Assembly: GCA_024742405.1 (NCBI GenBank)
Contig: JANSYP010000002.1
Coordinates: 62,001 to 126,000 of the forward strand
Direction: 5' to 3'
DNA from: Paracoccaceae bacterium
GTDB lineage: Bacteria; Pseudomonadota; Alphaproteobacteria; Rhodobacterales; Rhodobacteraceae
DNA: 64,000 nt
The notes beneath the pieces are model-generated. The model was not told the origin of the DNA and did no database searches. It was given only the letters and a program-made list of their open reading frames with translations. This document shows positions 52,408-62,439 of this stretch, in pieces. Position 1 is the stretch's first letter; each line of letters begins with the position of its first letter. Position numbers and translations under genes: made by a program.

Positions 52408-54231
52408 CTAGCGTTCGGTCAGCTTGATCTCGATGCGCCGGTTGCGGGCGCGCGCCTCGGGCGTGTCGGAAGCGTCAACCGGCTGGAACTCCGCGAACCC
52501 GGTTGCCGCCAAGCGGTCGGGCGGAAATCCATAGGCGTCGATCAGGAACTGCACAACGGACAGCGCACGCCCCTGACTGAGCTCCCAGTTGTCGCGGAAC
52601 CGCCCCCCGCCGGTCAGCGGCACGTCGTCGGTATGCCCGTCGACACGGATGATCCAATTCAGTTCCTCGGGCAGATCGGCCGACACATCGCGCAGCACCG
52701 CGCCGACCTTGGCGATCTCTGCCGCGCCTTCGAAAGACAGCTGCGCCGAGCCGCTCTCGAAGAGCACTTCGGACGAAAACACGAACCGGTCGCCGACGAT
52801 TTGCACGCCTTCCAGGTCGCCCAGCACCTCGCGCAGCCGGCCGAAGAAATCGGAGCGGTAGGTTTCCAGCCGCTGGGCCTCCTCGGCCAGGCGTGCAGTT
52901 TCTTCTTCCAGTCGTATGCGCTCGGCTTCCTCTAGGTCTGCGCGGCGGCGCTGTTCGCTGGCGGCCTGGGCCAGTGCGGCGTTCAGGCGGGTTCCGAGCG
53001 CCTCGATCTGAACCTGTGCCTCGCTGTCGCGCGCTTCGGACGCATCGAGCAAACCCTGAAGATTGCCAAGCTGTTCGCGCAGATCGGCGACCTGCTGGTT
53101 GAGCAGCGCCATATCGCGGGCCGCATCGGCGCTGGCCGCGTCGGCCTCGGCAATGGCCCGGTCGGCAGCCGCCAGAAGGGCCTCGCGACGGTCCGCTTCG
53201 CTCAACGCCGCTTCGGCCTGGGCCTCCGCTTCGGCGCGACGTGCCTCGGCCTCGGCGAGTGCTGCTTCCGCGGCGGCCCGCGCGGTTGCTGCGTCTTCCG
53301 CGGTTCCGGCGGAAAGCGCCCGTGCCGCTTCGGCGTCGGTCAAGGCGGCCAGCGCCTCGGCCCGCGCGGCCTCTGCCTCCGCGCGCGCCGCTTGCGCGCG
53401 GTCGCGCGCCAGCTCCGCCGCCGCCAGAAGCGTCAGCGTGTCCTCGGCCTCCTGCCGCTCCGCCTCCAAAGCCAGCGACAGGCTTGTCAGTTCCGCATCG
53501 GCATTGGCAAGCCGGTCGCGCAGCGCCTCTGCGGCGGCGGCCTCGGCCAAACGCGCGGCTTCGGCCTCCGACAGCGCTTCGGCCTGTTCCGCTGCCTGGG
53601 CATCGCTTTGAGCGGTCAGCTCGGCTTCGCGCGCCTCCAGGTCGGCGATCATCGCCTCCAGCGCCTCGCGCCGGGCGGCATCCAGACGGGCCGCTTCGGT
53701 CCCTGCGTCGATCTCATCGCGCGCCTGGGCCAGCGCCAGGTCGAGCGCGGCAGCCTGATCCATCGCCTCCACGCGCGCGCTCTCGGACGTCTGCAGATCA
53801 CCCTCCAACTCGTCGATGATGCCCAGTGCCGCGTCCCGGTCAGCCAGAAGCGTAGCAACCTGCGTTTCCAGATCGCCCATATCTTCGGCCTGACGCTGCG
53901 CGCGTGCCGCCAGCGCGGCCATCAGCGCCTCCTGCAGTGCAGCTTCCGATTGCGCCCCTTCGAGCGCGTCGTTCAGCCCGACAACCTGATCCTCCAGTTC
54001 CACGGCGCGCTGCTGCTCCACGCCCAACGCGCGTCCCAGCTCGGTCACCCGCGCCGTCAGCCGGTCAAGCTCCGTCTCCTGGCCCAGGATCTCCTCGGAC
54101 TGGATCGACTGGACCACCATGAAGATAGTCAGCACAAAGATCAGCACCAGCAGCAGCGCGGTCATCGCATCGACGAAACCGGGCCAGATGGAGGCCTGAA
54201 ACCGCTGCCCGCTGCGCCGAGACAGGGCCAT
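52408..54231 (-). CDS. MotB/OmpA-like cell-wall-binding protein with very long Ala-rich coiled coil
   Basis: 607 aa. One N-terminal helix (SIWPGFVDAMTALLLVLIFVLTIFMVVQ) with Asp21 at the place of the proton-binding Asp of MotB/ExbD-type stators. Residues about 45-475 are an Ala/Glu/Arg-rich coiled coil with tandem EAEAARAEA-like heptads. Residues about 490-607 are an OmpA-type peptidoglycan-binding domain (VLFESGSAQLSFEGAAEI, IRVDGHTDDVPLTGGGRFRDNWELSQGRA, ARNRRIEIKL). A coil of 430 residues would span far across the periplasm. It starts 4 bp after the TolQ/MotA-like gene, so they form a pair. Confidence 0.88.
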   Translation of the reverse strand: MALSRRSGQRFQASIWPGFVDAMTALLLVLIFVLTIFMVVQSIQSEEILGQETELDRLTARVTELGRALGVEQQRAVELEDQVVGLNDALEGAQSEAALQEALMAALAARAQRQAEDMGDLETQVATLLADRDAALGIIDELEGDLQTSESARVEAMDQAAALDLALAQARDEIDAGTEAARLDAARREALEAMIADLEAREAELTAQSDAQAAEQAEALSEAEAARLAEAAAAEALRDRLANADAELTSLSLALEAERQEAEDTLTLLAAAELARDRAQAARAEAEAARAEALAALTDAEAARALSAGTAEDAATARAAAEAALAEAEARRAEAEAQAEAALSEADRREALLAAADRAIAEADAASADAARDMALLNQQVADLREQLGNLQGLLDASEARDSEAQVQIEALGTRLNAALAQAASEQRRRADLEEAERIRLEEETARLAEEAQRLETYRSDFFGRLREVLGDLEGVQIVGDRFVFSSEVLFESGSAQLSFEGAAEIAKVGAVLRDVSADLPEELNWIIRVDGHTDDVPLTGGGRFRDNWELSQGRALSVVQFLIDAYGFPPDRLAATGFAEFQPVDASDTPEARARNRRIEIKLTER

Positions 54232-54235
54232 GGGC

Positions 54236-55420
54236 TCAGCCCCCGCCGTCGCCGGTGGCGCGTTCGATCACGTCCGTCAGACGCTTCAGGTCATGGCGCA
54301 GTTCGCCCAGTGTTTCCTGCCGCCCGGCGCTGAGCTCTTCGAGGATGCGCAGCATCTGCACATCGATACTTCGCAGGCGCATCCGGGTTTCGGCATCGTC
54401 ACCACCGGTCTCTTCGCGCACGGCGAGCGCTTCGAGTGTGGCGTTGAGACGTTCCTGCCCCTCCGCGATACGGGCGAGCGCCGCAGCCGAGCCGTCATCG
54501 GCCTCCAGCCGCGCCCCCAGCCCCGCAACCGACGCCGCAACCTCGCCCAGGCGCGCGTCGAGCTTGTCGCGCGTTTCGTCGGACCGCTCGATCACCGCCT
54601 GCATCGTGACGACCTGGCTGTCCATCGCCTCCAGCAGCGCACCGAGCATGGCCTGTTCCGGGGTTGCATCACCCTCCCCGTCCGGGCCGGCAAAGCCGAG
54701 CCGCGTGAAAGTCGAGAGCCACTCCTCGAGCTCGCGGTAAAAGCGGTTCTGCCCGTGGCTGGCCAGCAGCTCCAGCAAGCCCACCACCAGCGAGCCCGCG
54801 AGTCCAAGCAGCGAGGAGGCAAAGGCCGTGCCCATGCCGCCGAGCTGCCGTTCCAGACCGCCGATCAGCCGGGCGAACACGGCGCTGCTTTCCTCGCCAT
54901 CCTGCGGCGCGAGCGAACGGATCGTGTCGACCACAGCCGGGACGGTCGTGGCCAGCCCGTAGAAGGTGCCCAGAAGACCCAAGAAGATCAGAAGATTGAC
55001 GATATAGCGCGTGATGTCGCGCGCCTCATCGATCCTGGTGGCCACCGAATCAAGGATCGAGCGCGCCGACGACGCCCCGATCTGCGCGGTCGCCCCGCGC
55101 GAACCCAGCAGGGCGGCCAGCGGCGCCAGCAGCCGCGGGGCGTCGCCCATCTCGGCCTTGTCGCGGTGGCGCACGAAGCTTTCGATCCAGCCCACCGAGG
55201 AAAAGAGCTGGAGCACCTGCCAGAAACAGGCCAGCACGCCGAAGACGAACACCCCCCCGATGACCCCGTTCAGCCAGGGGTTGGCCAGAAACACCGGCGC
55301 CACCCGCGGGTAGGCGACATAGGCCCCCGCCACGAAAGCCGCGACGACCAGCAGCATCGTGACGATCTGCCGGGTCGGTCGGGTAAAGCGGGGCGTCAGG
55401 GTGCGTTCGGGCGCTTTCAT
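54236..55420 (-). CDS. MotA/TolQ/ExbB-type channel protein
   Basis: 394 aa. Two N-terminal helices (IVTMLLVVAAFVAGAYVAY, GVIGGVFVFGVLACFWQVLQLF), then the TolQ/MotA core: YIVNLLIFLGLLGTFYGLATTVPAVVDTI and GMGTAFASSLLGLAGSLVVGLLELLA. A cytoplasmic helical tail (SQVVTMQAVIERSDETRDKLDARLGE onwards) follows. Predicted to form a proton-driven stator with the next gene's OmpA-type protein. Overlaps the chaC gene by 4 bp. Substrate or target process unknown; may act in envelope maintenance rather than motility. Confidence 0.87.
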   Translation of the reverse strand: MKAPERTLTPRFTRPTRQIVTMLLVVAAFVAGAYVAYPRVAPVFLANPWLNGVIGGVFVFGVLACFWQVLQLFSSVGWIESFVRHRDKAEMGDAPRLLAPLAALLGSRGATAQIGASSARSILDSVATRIDEARDITRYIVNLLIFLGLLGTFYGLATTVPAVVDTIRSLAPQDGEESSAVFARLIGGLERQLGGMGTAFASSLLGLAGSLVVGLLELLASHGQNRFYRELEEWLSTFTRLGFAGPDGEGDATPEQAMLGALLEAMDSQVVTMQAVIERSDETRDKLDARLGEVAASVAGLGARLEADDGSAAALARIAEGQERLNATLEALAVREETGGDDAETRMRLRSIDVQMLRILEELSAGRQETLGELRHDLKRLTDVIERATGDGGG

Positions 55421-55983
55421 GGGGCGGTCTCGCCTGTCTTGATACGGCGCACCCGATCGGCCAGCCAGTCCAGATCGGGATCGGGCAGCGCCAGTTCGTG
55501 CAGATGCTCCACCGTGTTGTAGAGATAGGCGTCGTTGGGACCGCGCCCGCCGACGGCCTGGGCGATCACCTCGGCCTGCCGCTCCAGCGGCAGTCCGCCG
55601 CAATACTGCTCATGGGTCGTATCGACGACGTATGTGATCGCCTCGATCTCGCGCCCGTCGCGCAAAGACAGCGTCACGCGCCGCTCCAGATATGCCGAAG
55701 AGATCAATTCCCGCTCGCGCAGCACCATCAGGGTTTCGTCCGCGCCGTCATGCCCGATGCCAAAGGCCACACCCGCGCAGCGCGCGCCCGGCTGGGCATC
55801 CAACGCCAGAACAAGGCCGGGATCCTCTTCGGTGCCGCGATGGTGGATCGACCACATGCAGAACGACCGGTGCCAGCCGGTCAGCGTTGCCAGCTGCCGG
55901 TCCACAGGCGTGAACCCCGGATGCCACATCAGCGATCCGTACCCGAAGACCCACAGCGCAACGTCGCCGTCTTGATCTGTCAT
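55417..55983 (-). CDS. chaC: ChaC-like gamma-glutamylcyclotransferase
   Basis: 188 aa. ChaC enzymes degrade glutathione to 5-oxoproline and Cys-Gly. VFGYGSLMWHPGF (substrate loop YGSL), WSIHHRGTEEDPGLVLAL, the catalytic Glu in the RERELISSAYLERRV region, YNTVEHLHELALPDPDLDWLADRV. Overlaps the channel gene and is its upstream operon partner; whether glutathione breakdown is linked to the channel is unknown. Confidence 0.9.
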   Translation of the reverse strand: MTDQDGDVALWVFGYGSLMWHPGFTPVDRQLATLTGWHRSFCMWSIHHRGTEEDPGLVLALDAQPGARCAGVAFGIGHDGADETLMVLRERELISSAYLERRVTLSLRDGREIEAITYVVDTTHEQYCGGLPLERQAEVIAQAVGGRGPNDAYLYNTVEHLHELALPDPDLDWLADRVRRIKTGETAP

Positions 55984-56053
55984 GCCTGCCCGACTGGTCC
56001 TTTGTTACAAGGCCTTGTAAACACCAGCGCGCCCGGAACCGAAAGGCCCGCCC

Positions 56054-57058
56054 ATGCGAATCCTGCTCGCTGTGATCCTCCTGTCAGCCCTGGGCTGGTC
56101 GGGCTACTGGTATTTTGGCGCCCAGGCGGTGGAGCGCGGCCTGTCCACTTGGCTCGATCAGCGAGCGGATGAAGGCTGGATCGCCGAGTATGCCTCGCTC
56201 GACACGGCCGGCTTCCCAAACCGCTTCGACACCACGATCACCGAGCTGGAACTCGCCGATCCCGAGACCGGCGTGGCCTGGAGCGCGCCGTTCTTCCAGA
56301 TCCTGCAGCTCAGCTACAAGCCGCACCATGTGATCGCCGTCTGGCCCGACGCGCAACTCGTCTCGACCCCGAACCAGAATATCGAGGTCGCGAGCGAGGT
56401 TTTTCGCGGCTCGATCGAGTTTGTACCGGGCCCCGCGCTGGCGCTGTCGGAGACCACGGTGGAGTTGGGCGCCCTCACGCTGGTCTCCTCCGCCGACTGG
56501 ACCGGCGCGCTGGAAACCGGCCAGCTGTCGCTGCGCACGACGCCTGCGGCTGTCAACAGCTATGACGTCTATTTCGCCGCCCGCAATCTGACGTTGCCTG
56601 AGCGCATCCGTCGGATGGCCGCGCAATCGGACCTGGTGGGCGATGTGGCCGAAACGCTGGCCGTCACGGCGACGGTGCGCTTTACCGCGCCCTGGGACCG
56701 GCGCGCCATCGAGGTTGCCCGCCCCCAAGTCACCCATATCGATCTGGATCTGGCGCAGGGCACCTGGGGCGAGCTCGACCTGCGCTTTGCGGGCGCGCTG
56801 GAGGTCGATGCCCTCGGCGTGCCGACCGGCGAGATCACCGTAAAGGCCACGAACTGGCGCGAGATGCTGGCGCTGGCCCAGCGCGCAGACCTGGTTTCGC
56901 CCAACCTCGCGCCGCTGATCGAGGGCGGGCTGAACATGGTCGCCCGGCTCTCGGGCAATCCGGAGTCGATCGACGCACCGCTGGTCTTCTCGGACGGAAA
57001 CGTGTCTCTGGGGGGCCTGCTGCCGCTGGGGCCCGCGCCACTCATCGTGCTCCGCTAG
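56054..57058 (+). CDS. DUF2125-family protein
   Basis: 334 aa, one N-terminal signal/anchor helix (ILLAVILLSALGWSGYWYFG) and a large periplasmic part (GLSTWLDQRADEGWIAEYASLDTAGFPNRFDTTITEL, then FQILQLSYKPHHVIAVWP) typical of alphaproteobacterial DUF2125 proteins. Beta-rich, no catalytic motif. Function unknown, perhaps envelope lipid transfer, as for AsmA-like folds (inference). Single gene. Confidence 0.82.
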   Translation: MRILLAVILLSALGWSGYWYFGAQAVERGLSTWLDQRADEGWIAEYASLDTAGFPNRFDTTITELELADPETGVAWSAPFFQILQLSYKPHHVIAVWPDAQLVSTPNQNIEVASEVFRGSIEFVPGPALALSETTVELGALTLVSSADWTGALETGQLSLRTTPAAVNSYDVYFAARNLTLPERIRRMAAQSDLVGDVAETLAVTATVRFTAPWDRRAIEVARPQVTHIDLDLAQGTWGELDLRFAGALEVDALGVPTGEITVKATNWREMLALAQRADLVSPNLAPLIEGGLNMVARLSGNPESIDAPLVFSDGNVSLGGLLPLGPAPLIVLR

Positions 57059-57307
57059 GGTCCGCTTGACAGCCCGGCGCGCTTTCGCCATACGCGCGTC
57101 TTCATTGGTGTTGGCGGCCCCCGCAAGGGGATGCCTGTCGGCCGATCCCCTTAAGGGTGAGGCAAAGGACAACGCCCTTTCGATCCGAGGCCTGCCCGGA
57201 TCGGCGACCACACCGGCGCATCGGCGCGGCACCTGCCGTCCGAGGCCCGCAAAGTGGGAACCGGTTTTCGGACAAGCCGCGGAGGCAAAAAAGAAAGGAT
57301 ACCAGCC

Positions 57308-57928
57308 GTGACCAAACGCACGTCTGCCAAGTACAAGATCGACCGCCGGATGGGCGAAAACATCTGGGGCCGTCCGAAGTCCCCGGTCAATCGCCGCGAA
57401 TACGGCCCCGGCCAGCACGGGCAGCGCCGCAAGGGCAAGATGTCCGATTTCGGCCTGCAGCTGCGCGCCAAGCAGAAGCTCAAGGGCTACTATGGCGACA
57501 TCACCGAAAAGCAGTTCCGCCGCATTTATGCCGAGGCCGAGCGTGTCCGCGGCGACACCGGCGAGAACCTGATCGGCCTTCTGGAGCGTCGCCTCGACGC
57601 CGTGATCTACCGCGCGAAATTCGTGCCCACCGTCTTTGCTGCACGCCAGTTCGTGAACCACGGGCATGTCAAGGTGAACGGCAAGCGCGTCAACATCCCG
57701 TCCTACCGCGTGAAAGAGGGCGATCTGATCGAGGTCCGCGACAAGTCCAAGCAGCTCGCCCTGGTTCTGGAGGCCGTTGGCCTGCCCGAGCGCGACGTGC
57801 CGGACTATATCGACGCCGACCACTCCAAGATGACCGCGACTTTCGTGCGCACCCCGGGCCTCGGCGACGTGCCTTACCCGGTGCAGATGGAACCGAACCT
57901 CGTGATCGAATATTACGCCCAGAACTGA
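57308..57928 (+). CDS. rpsD: Ribosomal protein S4
   Basis: 206 aa. [43 protein letters not shown], the S4 RNA-binding domain ([43 protein letters not shown]). Starts at GTG 57308 after AAAGGA; the upstream in-frame ATG at 57254 would add a non-S4 leader. Stands alone, as usual in alphaproteobacteria, and ends at a terminator. Confidence 0.98.
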   Translation: MTKRTSAKYKIDRRMGENIWGRPKSPVNRREYGPGQHGQRRKGKMSDFGLQLRAKQKLKGYYGDITEKQFRRIYAEAERVRGDTGENLIGLLERRLDAVIYRAKFVPTVFAARQFVNHGHVKVNGKRVNIPSYRVKEGDLIEVRDKSKQLALVLEAVGLPERDVPDYIDADHSKMTATFVRTPGLGDVPYPVQMEPNLVIEYYAQN

Positions 57929-57975
57929 GACCGGAACTGGTCTGAGCTGGTCCGCGCGCATATCGCGGCGTATTC

Positions 57976-58007
57976 AAGCCCTGTCGGTCCCGGCCGACAG
58001 GGCTTTT
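57976..58007 (+). terminator. Terminator after rpsD
   Basis: Perfect 12-bp stem AAGCCCTGTCGG/CCGACAGGGCTT, loop TCCCGG, followed by TT. About 50 bp after the rpsD stop. Confidence 0.9.
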
Positions 58008-58105
58008 CCGTGCCACCGGCCTATGTTGACGGGTGCGCGCGGGTGTCTCACCGTGCGACGCGCCGCCCGAGACAACCGGCGCGGCACCAACTGGGAGGTT
58101 CTCAT

Positions 58106-58678
58106 ATGAAACAGCTATCTTTTGCCGTCGGCCTGTCGATCCTGCTTGCGGGGCCCGTCGCGGCCTGGACGCTCGATGGCGACAGTTCGGCCGTCAGCTA
58201 CGTGACGACCAAGAACACCGACACCGCGGAGGCCAATCTGCTGACCGGACTGACCGGCTCGGTTTCCGATGAAGGGCAGGCCGCGGTCGAGGTTTCGCTC
58301 AGCTCCGTGGAGACCTTCATCGACATCCGCAACGAACGGATGCGCGAGATCCTGTTCCGGGTCGCAGACTTCCCGGTCGCCACGGTGACTGCCGCGCTCG
58401 ACATGGACGCTCTCCAGGCGCTGGAGCCGGGCGCGACAACCGAGGCCGAGTTCGAGGTGTCCATCGCTGCCAATGGCGAAGAGACGAGCTATGACACGAT
58501 GGCCTTCGTCACCCGCGTCGGTGAGGATCGCGTTCTGGTCAACTCCAAGGCGCCGATCATCGTCTATGTCGAGGATTTCGGCTATTCCGACGGCGTGGCG
58601 CAGCTTCAAGAGATCGCCGGTCTGGACTCGATTCAGCCCGCAGTCCCGGTCAGCTTCAACCTCAGCTTCAGCCGCTGA
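58106..58678 (+). CDS. YceI-family periplasmic protein
   Basis: 190 aa. Signal MKQLSFAVGLSILLAGPVAAW, then a lipocalin-like YceI barrel (TLDGDSSAVSYVTTKNTDTAEANLLTGLTGSVSDEGQAAVEVSLSSVET, NERMREILFRVADFPVATV). Family members bind polyisoprenoids or related amphiphiles. ATG at 58106 behind GGGAGG. Single gene. Confidence 0.87.
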   Translation: MKQLSFAVGLSILLAGPVAAWTLDGDSSAVSYVTTKNTDTAEANLLTGLTGSVSDEGQAAVEVSLSSVETFIDIRNERMREILFRVADFPVATVTAALDMDALQALEPGATTEAEFEVSIAANGEETSYDTMAFVTRVGEDRVLVNSKAPIIVYVEDFGYSDGVAQLQEIAGLDSIQPAVPVSFNLSFSR

Positions 58679-58908
58679 AGGTCAGCCGGGGGGGCGTTGC
58701 CCGTTTAAACGCCGACGCCATGCACCCCAGTGCCCGGCCCTGCCCCATAGCAGCGGCCGGGCATGGGGCCCACGCGCCCTGGCGCCACTCGCCAGAGTCG
58801 CACCGTGCATCTCCGCAGGACGCGGCGCGTAGCCCGGTGCCGCATTCCGCGCTGGCCACCAGCGACGCGCCCCGTTAAAACGCGGCGCAGATCGCGAAAG
58901 AGTGAGCC

Positions 58909-59997
58909 ATGACGACCCAGCCCCAGCCGCAGCCGGGCATTCTCGAAATCGCGCTCTACCAGGGAGGCGCGTCCGCCATCGCCGGCGTCGACAATGTCGT
59001 CAAGCTGTCGTCCAACGAAAACCCGTTCGGTCCCTCGCCCGCCGCGATTCAAGCCGTGCGTGCCAGCGCCGCCGATCTGCACCGCTACCCGCCGACCGAC
59101 CATGGCAACTTGCGCGCCGCCATCGGTGAGGCGCACGGGCTGGATCCGGATCGGATCATCTGCGGTGTGGGCTCCGACGAGGTGATCAACTGGCTTTGCC
59201 AGGCCTATGCGGGCCCCGGCGACGAGGTGCTCCATACCGAGCACGGCTTTTCGATGTACCGCATCTCGGCCCTCGGCGCCGGCGCCACGCCCGTCGCCGC
59301 GCCAGAACGCGAACGCGTGACGGATGTCGACGCGCTGCTCGACGCCTGCACCGACCGCACGCGGCTGGTGTTCATCGCCAACCCCAACAACCCCACCGGC
59401 ACGATGATCGGCGGCAATGAGCTCGCCCGGCTGGCCGATGGCATTCCCGATCGCGCGATCCTGGTCCTCGACGGTGCCTATGCCGAATTCGTCCCAGGCT
59501 ATGACGGCGGCGCCAGCCTCGCCACCGACCGGCCTAACGTGTTCATGACACGCACCTTCTCCAAGCTTTACGGGCTGGGGGGCCTGCGCATCGGCTGGGG
59601 CTACGGCCCGCGCGGGATCATCGATGTCCTGAACCGACTGCGCGGCCCCTTCAACCTCTCGGGCACCGCGCTCGCCGCCGCCGAGGCCGCGATCCGCGAC
59701 CGCAGCTATACCGACCGCTGTCTGGCCGAAAACGCTCGCCTGCGGGTCTGGCTGGGCGAGGCGCTGGCCGCCGTCGGCGTGCCGTCGGACGTCAGCCACA
59801 CGAACTTCATCCTCGCCCGCTTCCGCGATGCGGCCGACGCCGACGCCTGCGACGCCCATCTCAAGCGCGACGGGCTGATCGTGCGCAAGGTGGCGGGCTA
59901 CGGTCTGCCCAACTGCCTGCGCATCACCGTCGGCGACGAACCCGCCTGCCGTCGCGTTGCGGCCTCCGTCGCCGCCTTCAAGGGCCGCGCCGCGTGA
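58909..59997 (+). CDS. hisC: Histidinol-phosphate / aromatic amino-acid aminotransferase
   Basis: PLP enzyme, 362 aa. [57 protein letters not shown]-Lys219 in [18 protein letters not shown]. Followed directly by a prephenate/arogenate dehydrogenase gene, so it probably also transaminates prephenate or 4-hydroxyphenylpyruvate in tyrosine and phenylalanine synthesis. Confidence 0.93.
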   Translation: MTTQPQPQPGILEIALYQGGASAIAGVDNVVKLSSNENPFGPSPAAIQAVRASAADLHRYPPTDHGNLRAAIGEAHGLDPDRIICGVGSDEVINWLCQAYAGPGDEVLHTEHGFSMYRISALGAGATPVAAPERERVTDVDALLDACTDRTRLVFIANPNNPTGTMIGGNELARLADGIPDRAILVLDGAYAEFVPGYDGGASLATDRPNVFMTRTFSKLYGLGGLRIGWGYGPRGIIDVLNRLRGPFNLSGTALAAAEAAIRDRSYTDRCLAENARLRVWLGEALAAVGVPSDVSHTNFILARFRDAADADACDAHLKRDGLIVRKVAGYGLPNCLRITVGDEPACRRVAASVAAFKGRAA

Positions 59998-60914
59998 GCC
60001 GGATCTACGACCGTGTCGCGCTGATCGGGTTGGGGCTGATCGCGGGCTCCATGGCCCACGCGATGCGCCGCGCCGATCTGGCGGGCGAAATCGTCGGCAC
60101 CGCCCGGTCCGAGAATACCCGCCGCATCGCCCGCGAAATCGGGCTCTGTGACCGCGTCACCGAAACTGCCGCAGAAGCGGTCGAAGGCGCCGATCTTGTC
60201 GTGCTCTGTGTGCCGATTGGTGCCATGGACCCGGTCGCCCGCGAGATCGCACCGCATCTGAAGCCCGGCGCCACGGTCACCGATGTCGGTTCGGTCAAGC
60301 GCGCCGTGATCGACGCCGTCGCGCCGCATCTGCCCGACACCGTGCATTTCATCCCCGCCCATCCCCTCGCCGGGACCGAACATAGCGGCCCGCGTTCCGG
60401 CTTTGCGGAGCTCTTCGACAATCGTTTCACCGTTCTGTCGCCCGACGAGACAACGGATCCGGACGCCTTGGCGAGGCTCCGCGCCCTCTGGGAAGGCATG
60501 GGCGCAAATGTCGAAGAGATGGAGCCCGACCGCCATGACCTGGTGCTCGCCGTGACCTCGCACGCGCCCCATCTGATCGCCTACACGATGGTCGGCGTGG
60601 CCGACGATCTGCGCCGCGTGACCGACAGCGAGGTCATCCGCTATTCCGCCGCGGGCTTTCGCGATTTCACGCGGATCGCCGCCTCCGACCCGACCATGTG
60701 GCGCGACGTCTTCCTCAACAACAAGGACGCCACGCTGGAGATCCTAGGCCGCTTTACCGAAGAGCTCTTCGCGCTCCAGCGCGCCATCCGCACCGGCGAC
60801 GGCGATCACCTGCACGACTATTTCACCCGCACGCGGGCGATCCGGCGCGGCATCATCGAGGCCGGCCAGGACACGGACGCGCCCGATTTCGGACGGGGAG
60901 CGCCGAAACCATGA
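59994..60914 (+). CDS. tyrC: Prephenate/arogenate dehydrogenase
   Basis: 306 aa, GTG start overlapping hisC by 4 bp. Rossmann NAD site [20 protein letters not shown], catalytic region [11 protein letters not shown] and [18 protein letters not shown] (His), [17 protein letters not shown]. Oxidative decarboxylation in tyrosine biosynthesis. With hisC upstream it fits the arogenate route. Overlaps the extensin-like gene. Confidence 0.92.
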   Translation: MSRIYDRVALIGLGLIAGSMAHAMRRADLAGEIVGTARSENTRRIAREIGLCDRVTETAAEAVEGADLVVLCVPIGAMDPVAREIAPHLKPGATVTDVGSVKRAVIDAVAPHLPDTVHFIPAHPLAGTEHSGPRSGFAELFDNRFTVLSPDETTDPDALARLRALWEGMGANVEEMEPDRHDLVLAVTSHAPHLIAYTMVGVADDLRRVTDSEVIRYSAAGFRDFTRIAASDPTMWRDVFLNNKDATLEILGRFTEELFALQRAIRTGDGDHLHDYFTRTRAIRRGIIEAGQDTDAPDFGRGAPKP

Positions 60915-61681
60915 TCCGCGCGGCGCTGCTAGTTCTGATCGCATCCTTCGCAGCGCCCGCCAGCATCGCCGCCCCGGCCAACTCACCGCTCCCCGAAAAA
61001 CGCCTGACCGGCGAACGCGCCACCCCGCAGGAACCCGGCGCCGTCGGATTGTCGCCGCGCCCCGGCGACCGTCCCGGCAATCTGCGCCGCAAGTTCGCCG
61101 CGGCCTTCGCCGGATTCCGCGCGCCGGTAACCCCGCGCGCCGACCGGGTCGACCGCAAGGGCCGGCTCTGCGGCAGCAAAACACTGCGTGGCGATGCCGC
61201 CCCGGTGATCCCCGCAAAGCTGCCCGGCTGCGGACTGTCCGGCGGCGTGCAGGTCCACAGCGTGGACGATGTGGCGCTGTCGCGGCCCGCGACCTTGGAC
61301 TGCACCACTGCGCTGGCACTGGAAAGCTGGGTCCGCCAGGGGCTGAAACCGGCTGTGGGCCGGGCGGGCGGCGGTGTCGCGTCGATCAAGGTCGCCGCGC
61401 ATTATGTCTGCCGGACGCGCAACCACCGCCGCGGCGCGCCGATCTCCGAGCATGGCAAGGGCAAGGCCATCGACATCTCCGCCATCGTGCTGAAGAACGG
61501 CGCGGTGCTCAGCGTCTTCACGGGTTGGAACGACAAGACCCAGGGGCCAATCCTGCAACAGGCGCACCGCGCCGCCTGCGGGCCCTTCGGGACCGTGCTG
61601 GGACCCCGCGCCGACCGGGCGCATCGCAATCATTTCCATTTCGACACCGCCCGGCATCGCAACGGCCCTTATTGCCGTTAG
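60911..61681 (+). CDS. Extensin-like C-terminal-domain protein
   Basis: 256 aa. Signal peptide ([22 protein letters not shown]), Pro-rich spacer, then the conserved extensin-like domain: LCGSKTLRGDAAPVI, GCGLSGGVQVHSVDDVALSRPATLDC, YVCRTRNHRRGAPISEHGKGKAIDISAI, GPRADRAHRNHFHFDTA. The H...D...H pattern resembles D,D-/L,D-peptidase folds, so a role in peptidoglycan is possible. Overlaps the dehydrogenase gene (ATGA). Confidence 0.88.
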   Translation: MIRAALLVLIASFAAPASIAAPANSPLPEKRLTGERATPQEPGAVGLSPRPGDRPGNLRRKFAAAFAGFRAPVTPRADRVDRKGRLCGSKTLRGDAAPVIPAKLPGCGLSGGVQVHSVDDVALSRPATLDCTTALALESWVRQGLKPAVGRAGGGVASIKVAAHYVCRTRNHRRGAPISEHGKGKAIDISAIVLKNGAVLSVFTGWNDKTQGPILQQAHRAACGPFGTVLGPRADRAHRNHFHFDTARHRNGPYCR

Positions 61682-62439
61682 GACGTTTCCTGTACACCTG
61701 CACGCGCTCCGATTGGGATCGTATTCTCTCCATTGCCAGCGATTGCGATCACCCCGACGATCGGTCGTCAGGACGCCTGAGGCAGATTGCTGTCCGAGAA
61801 AAGGAAAGCCCCGCTCCTCTGAGTTGGCGTTCCGCCGCTGATTGGGCGCTCCGCGCGCGCTTCGGCGTCCGTGTCCTCCTTTGGGTCTTGTTCCGATCAA
61901 GCGGGATGGTCCGCCCGCACTTGGTCTGCATGCCAGCGGGCGTGAGGTTGTCCAGGCTTTCGTCGCAATGACCTTCGCCCGAGATTGGGGCGGGGTTGGT
62001 TCGGGGTTTCCCGGTTGGTTTTCGATGTTGAGCGGGCGCATGAAGACCACTGATGTCTCAGGCCCCGACTGGGCGATCCTGTCCCGCCCCGGCAACGTAA
62101 GCCGCATCTTGGCGCGCCCCTGCGGACCCCGTCCGATGGAGAGTCGGGCGGCGCGCCTTCGGTTCACGCCCTCCCTTGGCGGCGCAACATGGCTGAAGGC
62201 ACAGACAGTCATGCCCTCAGATCTCCGACGCTGGCCCCTTCATGCGCGCAATTTCAGCGCTTCGGTCCCTTGGCGGGGCCTGGCACCGCTGCACCGACCT
62301 GGCCAAGCAAACGGTGCGGCATGCGCCCGCGCGCCTTGGCCCATCTCGCGCATCAGACCCGCGCAGCCCGGCACATCGCCGCCGGAGCGCCCGTTTTTTT
62401 TCGGAAGGTTTCCCGTCGCGCCCTTGTCCGGCATGCGAT
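61682..62439. other. Gene-poor stretch between convergent operons
   Basis: 758 bp between the extensin-like stop and the end of rhaI. Only low-quality open frames with no domain. A T-run (CGTTTTTTTT, about 62392-62401) follows GC-rich sequence and may end a plus-strand transcript; no clean terminator stem was confirmed. Confidence 0.5.

Noticed and set aside
52408-55420. Zorya anti-phage system
   Set aside because: The ZorA/ZorB-like layout is present, but no ZorC/D/E or nuclease genes are adjacent, and neighbours are housekeeping.
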